A stretch of 64,000 bases of DNA from Emiliania huxleyi CCMP1516 (taxonomy: Eukaryota > Haptophyta > Isochrysidales > Noelaerhabdaceae), in assembly GCF_000372725.1 (NCBI RefSeq), contig NW_005198391.1, positions 116,944 to 180,943 of the forward strand, in the 5' to 3' direction. Below the pieces are notes generated by a model. The model saw only the letters and a list, made by a program, of their open reading frames with translations, searched no databases and was not told where the DNA came from. The position numbers and the translations under genes were made by a program. Position 1 is the stretch's first letter, and each line of letters begins with the position of its first letter. This document shows positions 31,797 to 41,868 of this stretch, piece by piece.

Positions 31797-32861
31797 TTAG
31801 TGCTCCTCGCCGTCGTCAACGTAGCCCGGCGGCAGCTCGCCCTCGAGCGTGAGAATGTCCTCTGACACGAGGCCCCACACCGGCACGTCCGCTATGCCCT
31901 TCTCCTCCCAACTCTTCTTGCGCGAGGGCAGCCCCGAGTCGGCAGGCGGGTCGATGAACATCTTGAGCTCGACCACGCACGCGCACTCGACGACGGTGGC
32001 GCCCATCGCGCGCACCTGCGGCGGAAGGGCCAGTCGCGGCATTTCGACGTGCGGCCTTCCGGCGCCTCCCGGGCTCCGCGGCGCGGCGGACCAGCTCCAC
32101 GCCCGAGGAGAGCGTCCCACCCGTCGCAACCTGGCACCGCGAGAGGTTGCGGAGGTTGGGAGGCGTGGCGAGCGACAGGCACGGTCGAGGCGCTTGCTCG
32201 TACCAGGTCATCCACCAGCAGCACCCGGTCGCCCGGCTTGACGACGGTCGACTTGTTCTTCGGGTCTGTCTTGTCCAGCGGGTGGCCGCGCGGAATGCAC
32301 ATACCATCCCGCTTGCCATACTCCACAGCATACCCACCCGAGCCGATGGCGTTGGGCATCTTGCCCGGCTTGCGCAGCATGAAAAAGGGCACCTGGAACG
32401 CAGCGCGTAGCATATGCCGCTCAGCCTCTGACGGCGGGACGCATCGCGGGACCGCCAACGCCCACCTTTAAGGCCAGGGCTATGGGCGGGCCGAGGACAA
32501 AACCGCGGGCGTCGAAGCCGCCAATCGAGTCGATCTTGCCGCGGTAGCGCGCGGCAAAGACATCGACCACCTCCTGGAAAATGTCGGGCCGCGCGCAAAA
32601 GCCGTTGATATCGTCTGCGGTCAGGGCCAGGCGTCAAAGCGAGCAGTTGCGCGATCAGGGCCAGGCGTCAAAGCGCCAGGTGAGGTGCGGCGCACAGAAG
32701 CGCGGGATGCCCTTGTACGGATAGTACGGGATGACAGCCGCGATTCGCTGTGCGACCTCTCCGTCCTGCTCGTATTCGCACATGTCCACCGAGCAGGCGG
32801 CGACAGCAGCCTCGGTGGACAGCGAGCCGAGTGATCCCGAGTGTCCAGGCGAGAGGCCCAT
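31797..32861 (-). CDS. APRT: adenine phosphoribosyltransferase
   Basis: Five exons: 32696-32861, 32466-32614, 32204-32392, 32092-32130, 31797-32015, all GT-AG, about 253 residues from ATG 32861 (or 227 from ATG 32783). Converts adenine plus PRPP to AMP in purine salvage. The junction KGIPRF|YDINGF rebuilds the conserved start of APRT. Next come GKIDSIGGFDARGFVLGPP, PFFMLRKPGKMP (substrate loop), YAVEYGKRDGM and the PRPP-binding loop VLLVDDL|VATGGTLSSG, which is split by an intron; the loop's second half is a 39-nt micro-exon. The C-terminus ends LEGELPPGYVDDGEEH. A 21-bp tandem duplication lies in intron 1 (about 32619-32670). A HPLDKTDPKNKSTV insertion precedes the PRPP loop. Confidence 0.85.
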
Positions 32862-32944
32862 CTCTCTCGAGCTACGAGTCTCTTGGAGCACGCGCCGGAG
32901 TCCTCGGAGAGGGTACCCTGGGTGGCCTCTACTCGCCAGCCCGA

Positions 32945-33300
32945 GTGTCGCGTTGTGTGGTCGACAAAAGAATTTTACAATGCGCCACGGGGAGCGACGC
33001 GACAGAGGAGGAAACGACAGGAGGGAGAACGACGAGAGTGGGACGACCGCGAGGTGGCATGAAGGTTGCAGCGAGAATCGGCGAGGGACTGCGAAGGGAG
33101 ATAGAAAGAGGCAGACGACCAAGGGTTGGGGTGGGCGACGGCTAGCACCACACTCCTCTCCTTAAAATCCCTGTGTGGTGGCGGCGGGCCGTGGTCCTCC
33201 CATCCCTCCCTTGGCCTGTCTGTTTTCTTTCTTTCTACACTAGGCAAAAGAATTTGGGGAGGCGCTCCCTTGGGTTGTCTGTTTTCTTCTTTCTTTGGAA
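32945..33300 (-). repeat. composite dispersed repeat (inverted copy of 49741-50093)
   Basis: 33159-33235 is the polypurine repeat in reverse. 32945-33155 matches 49850-50045 reversed with moderate divergence. A second polypurine fragment is at 33262-33300. It occupies the space upstream of APRT. Confidence 0.75.
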
Positions 33301-33631
33301 GCCAGGCACCGCTCCTATCCATGTCGTGATTATCTATTTATTTAGCGAGAGAGGGCGTCTCTCCCGGGGCGCAGCCCTGCGCGCTGCCGTGCTATTCGTG
33401 GTCGTTTCCGCAGGCGAAAGGACATGACGTGTTTTTGAAAAAAAAACTCGTCTTAGTACGCTGTAGCCCTGTACGGCCAAATACTCACACATCGCCCGCA
33501 GTGCTGACACACCGTACGGTCACGGAACGCTCGCGCCCACTGGCACTGCCACTCAAAACGCTACCTAGGTACTCCCCGGGCCCTGCTTGAGCTTCAATGG
33601 CTACTCGCCCTCCCGCTGCCCGCCTTGCTTC
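33301..33631. other. no gene seen
   Basis: Spacer between the repeat cluster and the RCC1 gene. No coding frame or motif stands out. Confidence 0.4.
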
Positions 33632-34860
33632 CTACTCGTCCGAATCGCTGTCCTCTCCGTCGCTGCTGTCCTCTCCGTCAGAGGAAGCAGGCGTGGGCGG
33701 CCGGCTCGCCCACACCTCGATCTTCTTGGGCTCGAACTGGCGCTCCCGGTCGCCGTGGCCTAGCTGGCCGTGGTATCCATAGCCCCAGCTCCAGACGGCG
33801 CCGTCGGCGGTGTTGGCGAGGGTGTGGCGGGGTCCAGCCGACACAGCGATGACGCGCCGCCCAGCCAAGGCCGCGACCAGCTCCGGCAGCCACTGGCCCT
33901 GCTCGTCGCCGTGGCCCAACCGGCCGTCGTCTCCACCGCGCGCCCCAGCTCCACACGGCCCCGTCAGCAGTCGTGGCGAGGCTGTGGCTGTACCCAGCAG
34001 ACACAGCGATAACGCGCTGGCCAGCCAACGCTTCGATCTTCTTCGGACTGCCACTGGTGCTCCCGGTCGCCGTGGCCCAGCGCGCCCCAGCCTCCTTCGC
34101 CCCAGCTCCAGACGGCGCCGTCGGCGGTGAGGGCGAGGCTGTGGTCGCATCCCGGCGACGTAGCGACGACGCGCTGGCCAGCAAAGGTCTCGACCTTCTT
34201 GGGCAGCAGCTGGCATTGCAAGTTGCCGTGGCCCAGATGGCCAGAGCCTCCTTCACCCCAGCTCCAGACGGCGCCGTCAGCGGTGATTGCGAGGCTGTGG
34301 CGGGGTCCAGCCGACACAGCCGGACGACGCGCCGCCCAGCCAAGGCCTCGACCTTCTTCGGCTGCCCCTGGATCTGCCAGTCACCGTGGCCCAACTTGCC
34401 GTGGTCTCCCCCGCCCCAGCTCCAAATGGCTCCGTCGGCGGAGATGGCGAGGTTGTGGTCGCCTCCCGCTCGTTGCCGTGCCCAACCGGCCTTCTTCTCC
34501 ATCGCCCCAGCTCCAGACGGCTCCGTCGGCGGTCATGGCGAGGCTGTGGTCATCTTCAGCAGACACGCTCACGGCGCGCTCGCCGCCAAGCGTCGACGGG
34601 AGCCGGATCGGCGTGTTGAGGGTAGTTGAGCCGCGCCACGCCCTCGGCGTGCCCAAGGAGCCCTGGCCGCACGACGACAGCCGCCCCTCGCCGTCAATGA
34701 AGAGGCTATGCTGAGCGCCTCCCGCCGCCCTCGCCAGCGGGTTGGATGCGCGCAGCAGCGCAGCGAAGCACAGCCACCGCACGCGGGCTCTGCTCTCGCC
34801 CTCTGCTCCCTGCCACGGCTGCGCCGGCAGCTCGAAGCCGCGCTCTTGCGCCCACATCAA
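33632..34860 (-). pseudogene. RCC1-repeat protein, several frameshifts
   Basis: The N-terminus reads WAQERGFELPAQPWQG, RVRWLCFAALLRA and GAQHSLFIDGEGRLSSCGQG. It is followed by at least five ~51-residue RCC1 blades (HSLA[I/L/M]TADGAVWSWG, LGHGD, PKK[V/I]EALAGRRV[I/V]). These would form a seven-blade propeller, as in Ran exchange factor RCC1 and related scaffold proteins. The blades lie in three different frames: switches occur near 34480, 34320, 34040 and 33930, each in the repeat unit. The C-terminus SSDGEDSSDGEDSDSDE is acidic. Either a decayed gene or repeated base-call errors; repeat-mediated small indels are also possible. Confidence 0.7.
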
Positions 34861-34944
34861 GCGGATGCCCTCCTCGGCGAGCGAGGCGTGGAAGAAGTGA
34901 GACGGCCGCGACGCGACAGGCGGCTCACAGGCTCTGCGTGCAAT

Positions 34945-36078
34945 TTACTCTTTACTCTGTACTCTTTTCAGGCTCTGCGTCACCTCGAGCGCCCCGCGGA
35001 CCTTCATCCGCACGGTGAAGGCCTTCGTCTCGTTGAGCATGAGCAGCGTGCGCCCGTCGTCGCCGCCAAAGCACAGGTTCGCGACGCCGCCCTTGACGGC
35101 GATGCGCCCGAGGAAGTGGCCCGACGGCGCGTACACGCGCACGCCCCCCCCGCAGCCGGCGTACACGTTGCCGTGCTCGTCGCACTTGATCCCGTCGGGG
35201 TAGCCCTCGGCAGGCTTAGGCTCCTCGCGAAGGTCGACGAAGGTGCGCGCGTTGGCCAGCGCGACCGTGCCCTGCGCGGCGTCGTGCACGACGTCGAAGG
35301 CGTGGATCCTGCTCTGCTCGCCGCCTGCGCCCGCGGCGTTGCGCAGCTGGACGTCGGGGTTGTTGTGCCACTTGCCGCTCCACACGTCGGTGACGTACGC
35401 GATGCGCTCGTCGGGCGACAGCAGCACGCCGTTGGGCTGGTCGTGGCACTCGTTGAGCATGGCCCAGCTCGCCGCGTGCGCCGCCTTCTCGGGGTCCGCG
35501 GGCACGCCCCACACGGCCTTGGAGGCGTGGAAGGTCGTGCGGAAGCCCTGGACCTCGATGCCGTACGCCGGGTCGGTGAAGAGGAGGCGGCCGGAGGCGC
35601 GGTGGAGCACGACGTCGTTGAGCGAATTGAGCACGAGGCCCTCGGGCGGGCCGACGCGCGTGCCGACGGACAGGCTCGCGTCCACGTGCCACAGCGAGCC
35701 GGTTTGCTCGCCGAGGCCCTGCGAGCACAGGTAGGCGCCGCCGGCGAAGTCCGTCGTGCCGCCGTTGCCCATGACGATTTGGGCCTCGAGCGCCTCGAGC
35801 CGGCGCACGGCGCCGGACGGGAAGTGCACCGCCAGGATCTTGACGTGCGTCTCGGGCGTGCCGGCCTTGAGCCGGTTGGACGTGACGAGCCACTCCGCTG
35901 TCGACGGGATCCACACGCCCGCCTCGTGGAAGAGCTCCTCGTCCGACGAGGCGAGCAGGCGGGCGCCGCCCTCGACGAGCGCGTCAAACTCGGGCGCGTG
36001 CGGCTCGAACGAGACCTCGGGAGGGGGCGCGGAGGGCGGCGCGCCCGGCGGCTGCGGGACCGACGAGCAGCCTCCCAT
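34945..36078 (-). CDS. SMP-30/gluconolactonase-like beta-propeller, possibly lipid-anchored
   Basis: A single exon of 377 residues from ATG 36078. That start is preferred because it gives MGGCSSVPQP, a classic N-myristoylation (Gly2) and palmitoylation (Cys4) context; an upstream frame extends 83 codons but reads like leader sequence. The body shows the SMP-30/LRE pattern: HEAGVWIPSTAEWLVTSNR, PEGLVLNSLNDVVLHRASGR, LLFTDPAYGIEVQGF, HDQPNGVLLSPDERIAYVTD and YPDGIKCDEHGNVYAGCGGG. These carry the Asn/Asp metal-site residues of the six-blade lactonase fold. Fungal and algal relatives are often annotated as gluconolactonases; the true substrate is unknown. Membrane tethering on the cytosolic face is inferred. 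Confidence 0.8.
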   Translation of the reverse strand: MGGCSSVPQPPGAPPSAPPPEVSFEPHAPEFDALVEGGARLLASSDEELFHEAGVWIPSTAEWLVTSNRLKAGTPETHVKILAVHFPSGAVRRLEALEAQIVMGNGGTTDFAGGAYLCSQGLGEQTGSLWHVDASLSVGTRVGPPEGLVLNSLNDVVLHRASGRLLFTDPAYGIEVQGFRTTFHASKAVWGVPADPEKAAHAASWAMLNECHDQPNGVLLSPDERIAYVTDVWSGKWHNNPDVQLRNAAGAGGEQSRIHAFDVVHDAAQGTVALANARTFVDLREEPKPAEGYPDGIKCDEHGNVYAGCGGGVRVYAPSGHFLGRIAVKGGVANLCFGGDDGRTLLMLNETKAFTVRMKVRGALEVTQSLKRVQSKE

Positions 36079-36443
36079 GGCAGCCGGAAATGACGACAGC
36101 CGAAATGCGGCGTGCCTTACTGTGCTCTGCAATGAATACCCGGGTACAAAATACCCGGCTACAAGGTGTGAAGAGGAGGGGTGTGTTTTTCTGTTGTAGG
36201 TATATTCTGGGAAGAGGAGGGCTGGCCTCGCGGCGAGTTGCCTTCCAAGGTGGGGTTGCGCGAGCACATGCAGGCTCGCGCTGCGCTGCAAGATAAGGTG
36301 GGCCTGGCCTACCATGGCAATGGCCAATGCCGCTGATGAGTGATGAGACCGGTGAGTACTTGTACGACCCGAGCTACGCGCCGACGCTGGACATCGGACA
36401 AGTGGTCCACACGCTCAACAGAATGTTCAATCTCAATGTCCCA

Positions 36444-36583
36444 CCCCTCTGCGCGCGGGCCTTCTAGGCCCGCGGGTAGTCTCCCCCCATCCCCAGGGCC
36501 TCCAGGGCTCGCACCTCAACCTCTCACAGACCAGCGCGCAGCGCCATAGGACGTATTTTCTTGTCAATAACAAGGCTGTGAAC
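36444..36583 (-). repeat. dispersed repeat, copy 2 (see 22487)
   Basis: Reverse-oriented copy of 22487-22630 with the same hairpin end (gcgggccttctaggcccgcg) and the same terminal gttcacagcc. Confidence 0.9.
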
Positions 36584-37166
36584 TAACACCTCCTGACCAC
36601 GGCGCCGCAGGCGCCTTTGATTGACTCCGCCGCACCGCGCCGCGGCCGGGCCGGGGGCCCTTCGGAGGCCGAGGATGGCCGTGGCGGACCGGGACGAGCT
36701 CTGGGAGGTAAAGTGTCAGTGTATATATTGTAGAAGCTGACCATGTGCACAATATCTCTCAGTCTAGCTAAGCCAGGGGAGGCGGTGCCGGGGCCGTACA
36801 GCAGCTTGATGGTGCTTCGCCGGCGTGCGTCCCGGAGCTGTGCCGGACGGGCGGTCCGGGGGAGAAAACTCAGGACAACGCCGATACCGCTCTGATTCGA
36901 GTTTTAACTTCAGACAAAGAATGCGGCACGTGCCGCGCTGTGGCGCGTGCCGCATTCGCATCGGAGAAGGGTAGTTCGTCGTGTTCACGCCGGGATCGTG
37001 TGTCCGCTGAGTAACCTGGGCAACCATCTTCCTCCAGCAAAGTAGGGTCGATGTAGGGGGGTAGGGGGTGGCCGCCCCACGCCCCAGCCATTCCGCCCTA
37101 ACGGTTGACGGTTCTCGGCCCGAATCCGACAAACACCACTACCGTTACGCGTTTTGTTCGCGTTAG
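36584..37166. other. spacer with a 12-bp hairpin
   Basis: gaatgcggcacg (36919-36930) and cgtgccgcattc (36946-36957) are exact complements with a 15-base loop. No gene recognised. Confidence 0.5.
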
Positions 37167-37244
37167 AGAGTGATTCTGAGATCAGGTTGGGCGTTTCCCC
37201 TTTGGAGGCAGACATTTCAGAAAGCGAATCCCAGGCCGCATCTC

Positions 37245-37335
37245 CCCGCTCGAAGCGGGGAACCCGTCCCGGGCGCCCGCTGGAAGCGGGGGGCGCCCGC
37301 TCGAAGCGGGGGCGCCCGCTCGAAGCGGGGGCGGC
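37245..37335 (+). repeat. array of small hairpin units
   Basis: Five near-copies of cgcccgctcgaagcggg. Each unit can fold on itself (cccgct / agcggg). Confidence 0.85.
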
Positions 37336-37686
37336 GCAGGCTGCCACCGCTGCCCGGGCGCGCCGAGCGGCGGCGGAGGGCCGCCCAGGCCACCACCAGT
37401 GCCTCTCCCACCGGCGGCGCGGCGGCAGTGGCGCCGACCGCCCCTCCATCAGCGGCGGCGCGAGGCTGTCGTCGGGACGCCGGCAGGTGACGCGCGAATA
37501 GGGTGCCACCGGACCGGCCGACGAGCACCCAGCGGAGCCGTCATCGTGCATGGCGAGCCGAGCACCGCCGCGTCGCTTCTCGGCGCATTGGAGAGCAGAG
37601 GAAGCTGCTGGCGTCGCGGCTGGGATCGGCAGCGGCGCCAGCAGCTTTCTCGGATCTGAAGCGACTTTGAGCGCCGATCGATCGAT

Positions 37687-37749
37687 CTGAGGGCTGACCG
37701 ATGGGTGGCGCTGGGAGGAAGACCGCGCCACCCGTCGGCCAGCCCTCAG
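37687..37749. other. long hairpin, 25-bp arms
   Basis: Arms 37687-37711 and 37725-37749 pair at 23 of 25 positions around a 13-base loop. It lies inside the inverted-repeat element. Confidence 0.85.
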
Positions 37750-38009
37750 CTCCGCGACGGCGACTCGATAGTCGTGGCCGGCGCTCGGCTGCCACTCTAA
37801 GCTGTGCCGCCAGGCGCTCCTTCGAACCGTGACGTCACTTCTTATGGATGCGGCACTAGGGACGCCCAATGTTTTCGTAAATATAGAAGCCACTCTCTCG
37901 CGTGTGGAAGCCACGACTGCGTAGTCGTGCTCCCCCGGAGCACGCGCCATAGAGCGCCGGTTGTGTACCGGGCGCACCCGCAGCCGTACACACTGCTGTG
38001 CCACCTGCC

Positions 38010-38335
38010 AGGGGGGCGCCGCAGGCGCCGCAAGCGGCGCGGAGCGCCGCCGCAGGCGGCGGACAGCAGGTGCGCAAAATTAAACGCCATTTTCGGTTCC
38101 GCAGTTTTGCCACTAACGTCGAAATCCGGTACAAATCGAGACTTCGACGAGAGCCGAGCCCCCCACGAAAACCACAGAGGGGCGCGCGGACAGCGCGCCG
38201 CCAGGGGCGCCGCAGGCGCCTCAAGCGGTGCGGAGCGCCGCCACAGGCGGCGGACAGCAGGTGCGCGAAATTAAACGCCATTTTCGGTTCCGCGGTTTTG
38301 GCACTGTCTACCAACTTTGTGGTACAAATCGACTT
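38010..38335 (+). repeat. tandem duplication (~190 bp) with dispersed-repeat core
   Basis: The block ggggcgccgcaggcgcc ... gacagcaggtgcgcaaaatt ... occurs at about 38012 and again at about 38202. Each copy holds the aaattaaacgccattttcgg repeat also found at 4797. Confidence 0.85.
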
Positions 38336-38811
38336 GCACTTGGTCTGAGCCCTGCGCTGCGTTTGAGCCTCCATTCTGAAAGTGTACGTAGAAGGGAAGG
38401 CAGCAGGTCCGGCTTGCGAACTCCGCTGTGCGCCGACAAGCGGTATGGCGCCGAGCGTAGAGGCCATTTTCCTATTAGAAAAGGCTGTCGAGAGCGCAAA
38501 ATTTTCTTCGCTGCGCGCCCAACCATGGTGGGCACGCAGCGGGCGCCTGCGGCGCCAAATTTTTGAAATGTCTGCCAGTCGCCCAACCTGATCTCAGAAT
38601 CACTCTAGATCGTGCTCCCGGATTCCCTCCCTCTTGGGCCGGGACGCCGCTGTTTCCTTTTTTTGTATGTCCATACCCTCCACATGAGCTCACATGCACA
38701 GACATGACCGCAAGTCACCCATCCAGCGCGCAATTCACCGCCGGGCTTGTCGCAGACATGGCCCCTGTCGCGGCCCCGCGGATTTGGCCAGAGACGGCGA
38801 ACGATGATACC

Positions 38812-39723
38812 TCACACCTGGGACACGGCGATAGTGCTCGACGCCTTGCTCGCCCCCCTGACGCTGCCCTCTGCCACGCTCGTGGCGCTTGCGGCGCTTG
38901 GCTGCGGCACCACCGAGACGACAGTGCCCCTCTTCACGGAGACAGCGCCGCTGGTGCCGCCGCCGCCGCCATCCCCGCCGCCAATGGTGGTGGCCGCAAC
39001 CACAGAGTTTTTTTTACAGAAAGCCATGCTCGAGAGGACAATCCTCAGAATGGCGAGCACTGGGAGGCCCACGATGCAACCCCCGTAGATGTAGACGCCA
39101 TGCAGCCAGGTAACGTCCATGAGCGGCCCAAACCTGCCCAACTCTGCGGATTCGGAGTCGTCATACGTCATTTCCCGTGCCAGTGCACCGCCCGCAGTGC
39201 CCCCGGCGATGGGGAGGGTCGAGTATGTTCCCGCCGTGCTGGACGGATATAATGCGATTATGTAGCCTTCGAGCATCCTTTCCACGGTGCCATTTGTAAG
39301 AAGGCTGATTGGCGTCGGGAACGGTTCCTCAGTGACGTCGAAAGACCGGCTGCTGACTGCGAAACCTTCTGAAAAGGCGGCGAGGATGACGAACGCGACC
39401 AAAAAGTAGGCGTAAAGCACCAACGAGAGGATGCCAGCTGTCAGGACCAAGGAGAAGGCGGCGCAGAGAGTCGTGGTTGGAGCGCAGCACTTGCAACACC
39501 ACAGCGAAGCGCCAATCATGCTGAGGACTCCGACGCCGACGAACCACCACAGCGAACTGACGACGAAAATCGCGAATCCGAATCCGTATATAAGGCAGCC
39601 CAGCAGAACGATGAGCAGGTGAAACGTGATCTCAATTATGAGGAGCGCCCTGAGCTCGCAAAAAGGGAACACCGACGACGCGCGCTCCCACAGCTCAAGC
39701 GATGATACAGCCTGTGTGTGCAT
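38812..39723 (-). CDS. four-TM (tetraspan-like) membrane protein, unknown
   Basis: 303 residues from ATG 39723. TM1 about residues 26-55 (LLIIEITFHLLIVLLGCLIY), TM2 about 57-74 (WWFVGVGVLSMIGASLW) ending in CCKCC, TM3 about 84-113 (SLVLTAGILSLVLYAYFLVA). A ~90-residue loop with NGT glycosylation sequon follows, then TM4 about 208-232 (YGGCIVGLPVLAILRIVLSS) and a Gly/Ser-rich tail. The 2-loop topology is tetraspanin-like, but the CCG motif of tetraspanins is missing from the large loop. Unknown function. Confidence 0.6.
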   Translation of the reverse strand: MHTQAVSSLELWERASSVFPFCELRALLIIEITFHLLIVLLGCLIYGFGFAIFVVSSLWWFVGVGVLSMIGASLWCCKCCAPTTTLCAAFSLVLTAGILSLVLYAYFLVAFVILAAFSEGFAVSSRSFDVTEEPFPTPISLLTNGTVERMLEGYIIALYPSSTAGTYSTLPIAGGTAGGALAREMTYDDSESAELGRFGPLMDVTWLHGVYIYGGCIVGLPVLAILRIVLSSMAFCKKNSVVAATTIGGGDGGGGGTSGAVSVKRGTVVSVVPQPSAASATSVAEGSVRGASKASSTIAVSQV

Positions 39724-39861
39724 TGCGCGTGGGCCTCGCGTTGATGGGCTCGGGTAGAGACTTTGACTTTGAGGACGAGGCCGGCAAAATCGGCGACGGC
39801 CGCCGCCAAGATGTCCGAGGACGAAACTGGTGTGCCTCGGGCTTCACACACCTTGATACTT

Positions 39862-39955
39862 ATGAGAAGGAAATACCTCCTATGGCGCTGCGCGCTGGTC
39901 TATGAGAGGTTGAGGTGCGAGCCCTGCAGGCCCTGGGGATTTGGGGAGACTACCT
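39862..39955 (+). repeat. dispersed repeat, copy 3 (see 22487)
   Basis: tatgagaaggaaatacctcc then tatggcgctgcgcgctggtc. It matches the left two thirds of the family and lacks the hairpin end. Confidence 0.85.
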
Positions 39956-40011
39956 TCACAGACGTCGAAAAAATACCGCGATGCCTCTCCGAGTCTTCGT
40001 CGCCTCGATAT

Positions 40012-40083
40012 TTTAGTGTATGTAGCTCTTACGTACATTCCCGGAGGAGGACTGCTGACGGGGTTTGCGATGAGGAGCGATCC
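40012..40083 (+). repeat. dispersed repeat, copy 2 (see 25545)
   Basis: tacattcccggaggaggact then gctgacggggtttgcgatga. Same orientation as the copy at 25545. Confidence 0.85.
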
Positions 40084-40544
40084 GAACGTGGTATTCGGGT
40101 GATCAGATCACTACCGCCGAAACGCAAGAGCACTGCGCGACGCATCGGGCTCATGCTAGCATCCACCTCGCGAGCCGACCGTCTGGCTCAGCGAGGCTGC
40201 TGCGGAGCACTCGCGGGCCGATTTCTGGCCCAGCGAGGCCGCTGCGGGACACACCGGCGGCTCGGTTCGCTCCTCAACGCAAACCCGGTCGAGCAGAAAT
40301 TCAGGTGTGTGTGTAAAGGCGGCGCGGCACGGTAGGATGGCAGGCTGGACATCGGTCGGCGGGCCGAACGGCTGAGCGGGGGGCGGCGGCGGGGGGCGAG
40401 GGCGGCGCGGTAACGGCAGGATGGAGCGAGGCGGCGGGGAAGCGGCGGCACGGCGGCAGAAGGCAAACGACTGAGAGGGGGGCGGCAGCAGGCGAGGCGG
40501 CGGAAGGGTGGGGCGAGGGTAGCGGCGGGGCGGAACACGAGGAA

Positions 40545-40945
40545 GTAGGAAGTCGGGCGAGCGAGCAAGCGAGCGGCGAGCGAGGGCGGCGAGGCGGCGG
40601 GGGGGGTGAGGCGAGGGTGGCGGCGGTTCGGATCACGAGGAGGTAGAAAGTCGGGCGCGAGCGGGCGGGGTGGCGGCGAGGCGGCGGGAGGGTGACGGGC
40701 GAGGGGGGTGGCGGGTTGGATCACGAGGAGGTAGAAAGTCGGGCGCGGGCGGGCGGGGTAGCGGCGAGGCGGCGGGAGGGTGACGAGGCGAGGGGGGTGG
40801 CGGGTAGGGTCACGAGGAGGTAGAAAGTCGGGCGCGAGCGGGCGGGGTGGCGGCGAGGCGGCGGGAGGGTGACGAGGCGAGGGGGGTGGCGGGTTGGATC
40901 ACGAGGAAGTAGAAAGTCGGGCGCGAGCGGGCGGGGTAGCGATTT
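40545..40945 (+). repeat. minisatellite, 88-89 bp unit, about four copies
   Basis: tcacgaggaggtagaaagtc recurs at 40633, 40721, 40810 and 40899, with G-rich gcgggcggggtggcggcgag between. Degenerate copies extend left to about 40320. The open frames across it are a by-product of composition. Confidence 0.9.
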
Positions 40946-41214
40946 TGATGCCTGCGTTCGGTCAGGGATCCTGGGTTCCTGCTTGTTTGTGGCTTGTGGC
41001 GGCTCATGTGCCGCTCTGATCTCGGTTTTCTCTTTCTTCCTCAAGCTAGTTCGTGCCAGTCTGCTGTGAGAGGGGCTTGTATTTGCAGAATTCTTCCTCA
41101 AGGCTAGCCTCCCGACACATCATCCGGCACAAGTGATAAAGCTTGAGCTGCGCTGGGCCCTAGAAGAAAGACACACTCTCTCCTCTCCGGACTAGAGTGC
41201 CCTCCTGGTCACTG

Positions 41215-41286
41215 CGCCCATACCTCCACCTTCTTGGGCAGCAGCTGGTCCGACAGGTCCGCTCCATGTCCTAGGCAGCCGGGGCC
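41215..41286 (-). pseudogene. RCC1 blade fragment
   Basis: On the minus strand GCLGHGADLSDQLLPKKVEV is a recognisable part of one RCC1 blade, isolated from any other blade, with a gcagcagctgc-rich flank. Probably a remnant of an RCC1-repeat gene like the one at 33.6 kb. Confidence 0.5.
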
Positions 41287-41868
41287 GCCCTCTTCTTCGG
41301 CAGCAGCTGCGGCGGCGCGGCGGGGCAGACATCGCGAGAAAAGAATTTACGCGTGTGCAGCTGTCACGATATACCCGAAGGGAACCCCAGTGCCAACACC
41401 GACCGTTTGAGTAGAAGTGCTCTCGAAACGAGAGTGGATCTGAGCAACGTCCAACGACATAACTTTTGGAGGCAAATGATCGGAGTGGGAGTCAGAATTG
41501 CGGCTCGGTGGGGCAGAATATCTGTCACAGGCCGTGGGACGCGGCGGGTGCCGGGCGAGAGCACAGGCCGTGGGACGCGGCATCGCGGCTTTATTGGAAT
41601 CAGGACAAGACGATCGACGTCCCGCGCAGCCGCGCCGCAGGGCGCAGGACCGCCCAGGAAGCAGGACACGCCTCTGGCTCTTCGCGAACCACAATTGGCA
41701 AAAACCGGGGGTCTAGGCTGGTATCTCCGAAGTAGCCAGCGAGCGCATCCCCGCCGCCTCTCGCTGTTTGGGTTCACACAAAAGGAAAATAAAAGCAAAA
41801 CACCAGACGAACAGACAACAGTCGAGAACGGACAAGACAGGCAGCATACTCTACGTCTTACGTGTCAG

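Larger units (their letters stand above)
37167..38606. mobile_element. 1.44-kb element with 27-bp perfect terminal inverted repeats
   Basis: 37167-37193 (agagtgattctgagatcagg...) is the exact complement of 38580-38606. A second matching stretch (gacatttcaga / gaaatgtctg) lies just inside. The interior has no transposase. It contains a hairpin array (37245-37335, ccgctcgaagcgg units), a 25-bp-arm hairpin (37687-37749) and a tandem duplication (38010-38335). Non-autonomous DNA transposon-like; no clear target duplication. Confidence 0.7.

Noticed and set aside
34708-36093. 461-codon plus-strand frame opposite the SMP-30-like gene
   Set aside because: Shadow frame: no motif, Arg/Val/Leu-rich, while the minus strand has the lactonase-fold pattern.
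40188-41101. Proline-rich minus-strand frames across the minisatellite
   Set aside because: Open only because the G-rich 89-bp unit lacks stops in that orientation.
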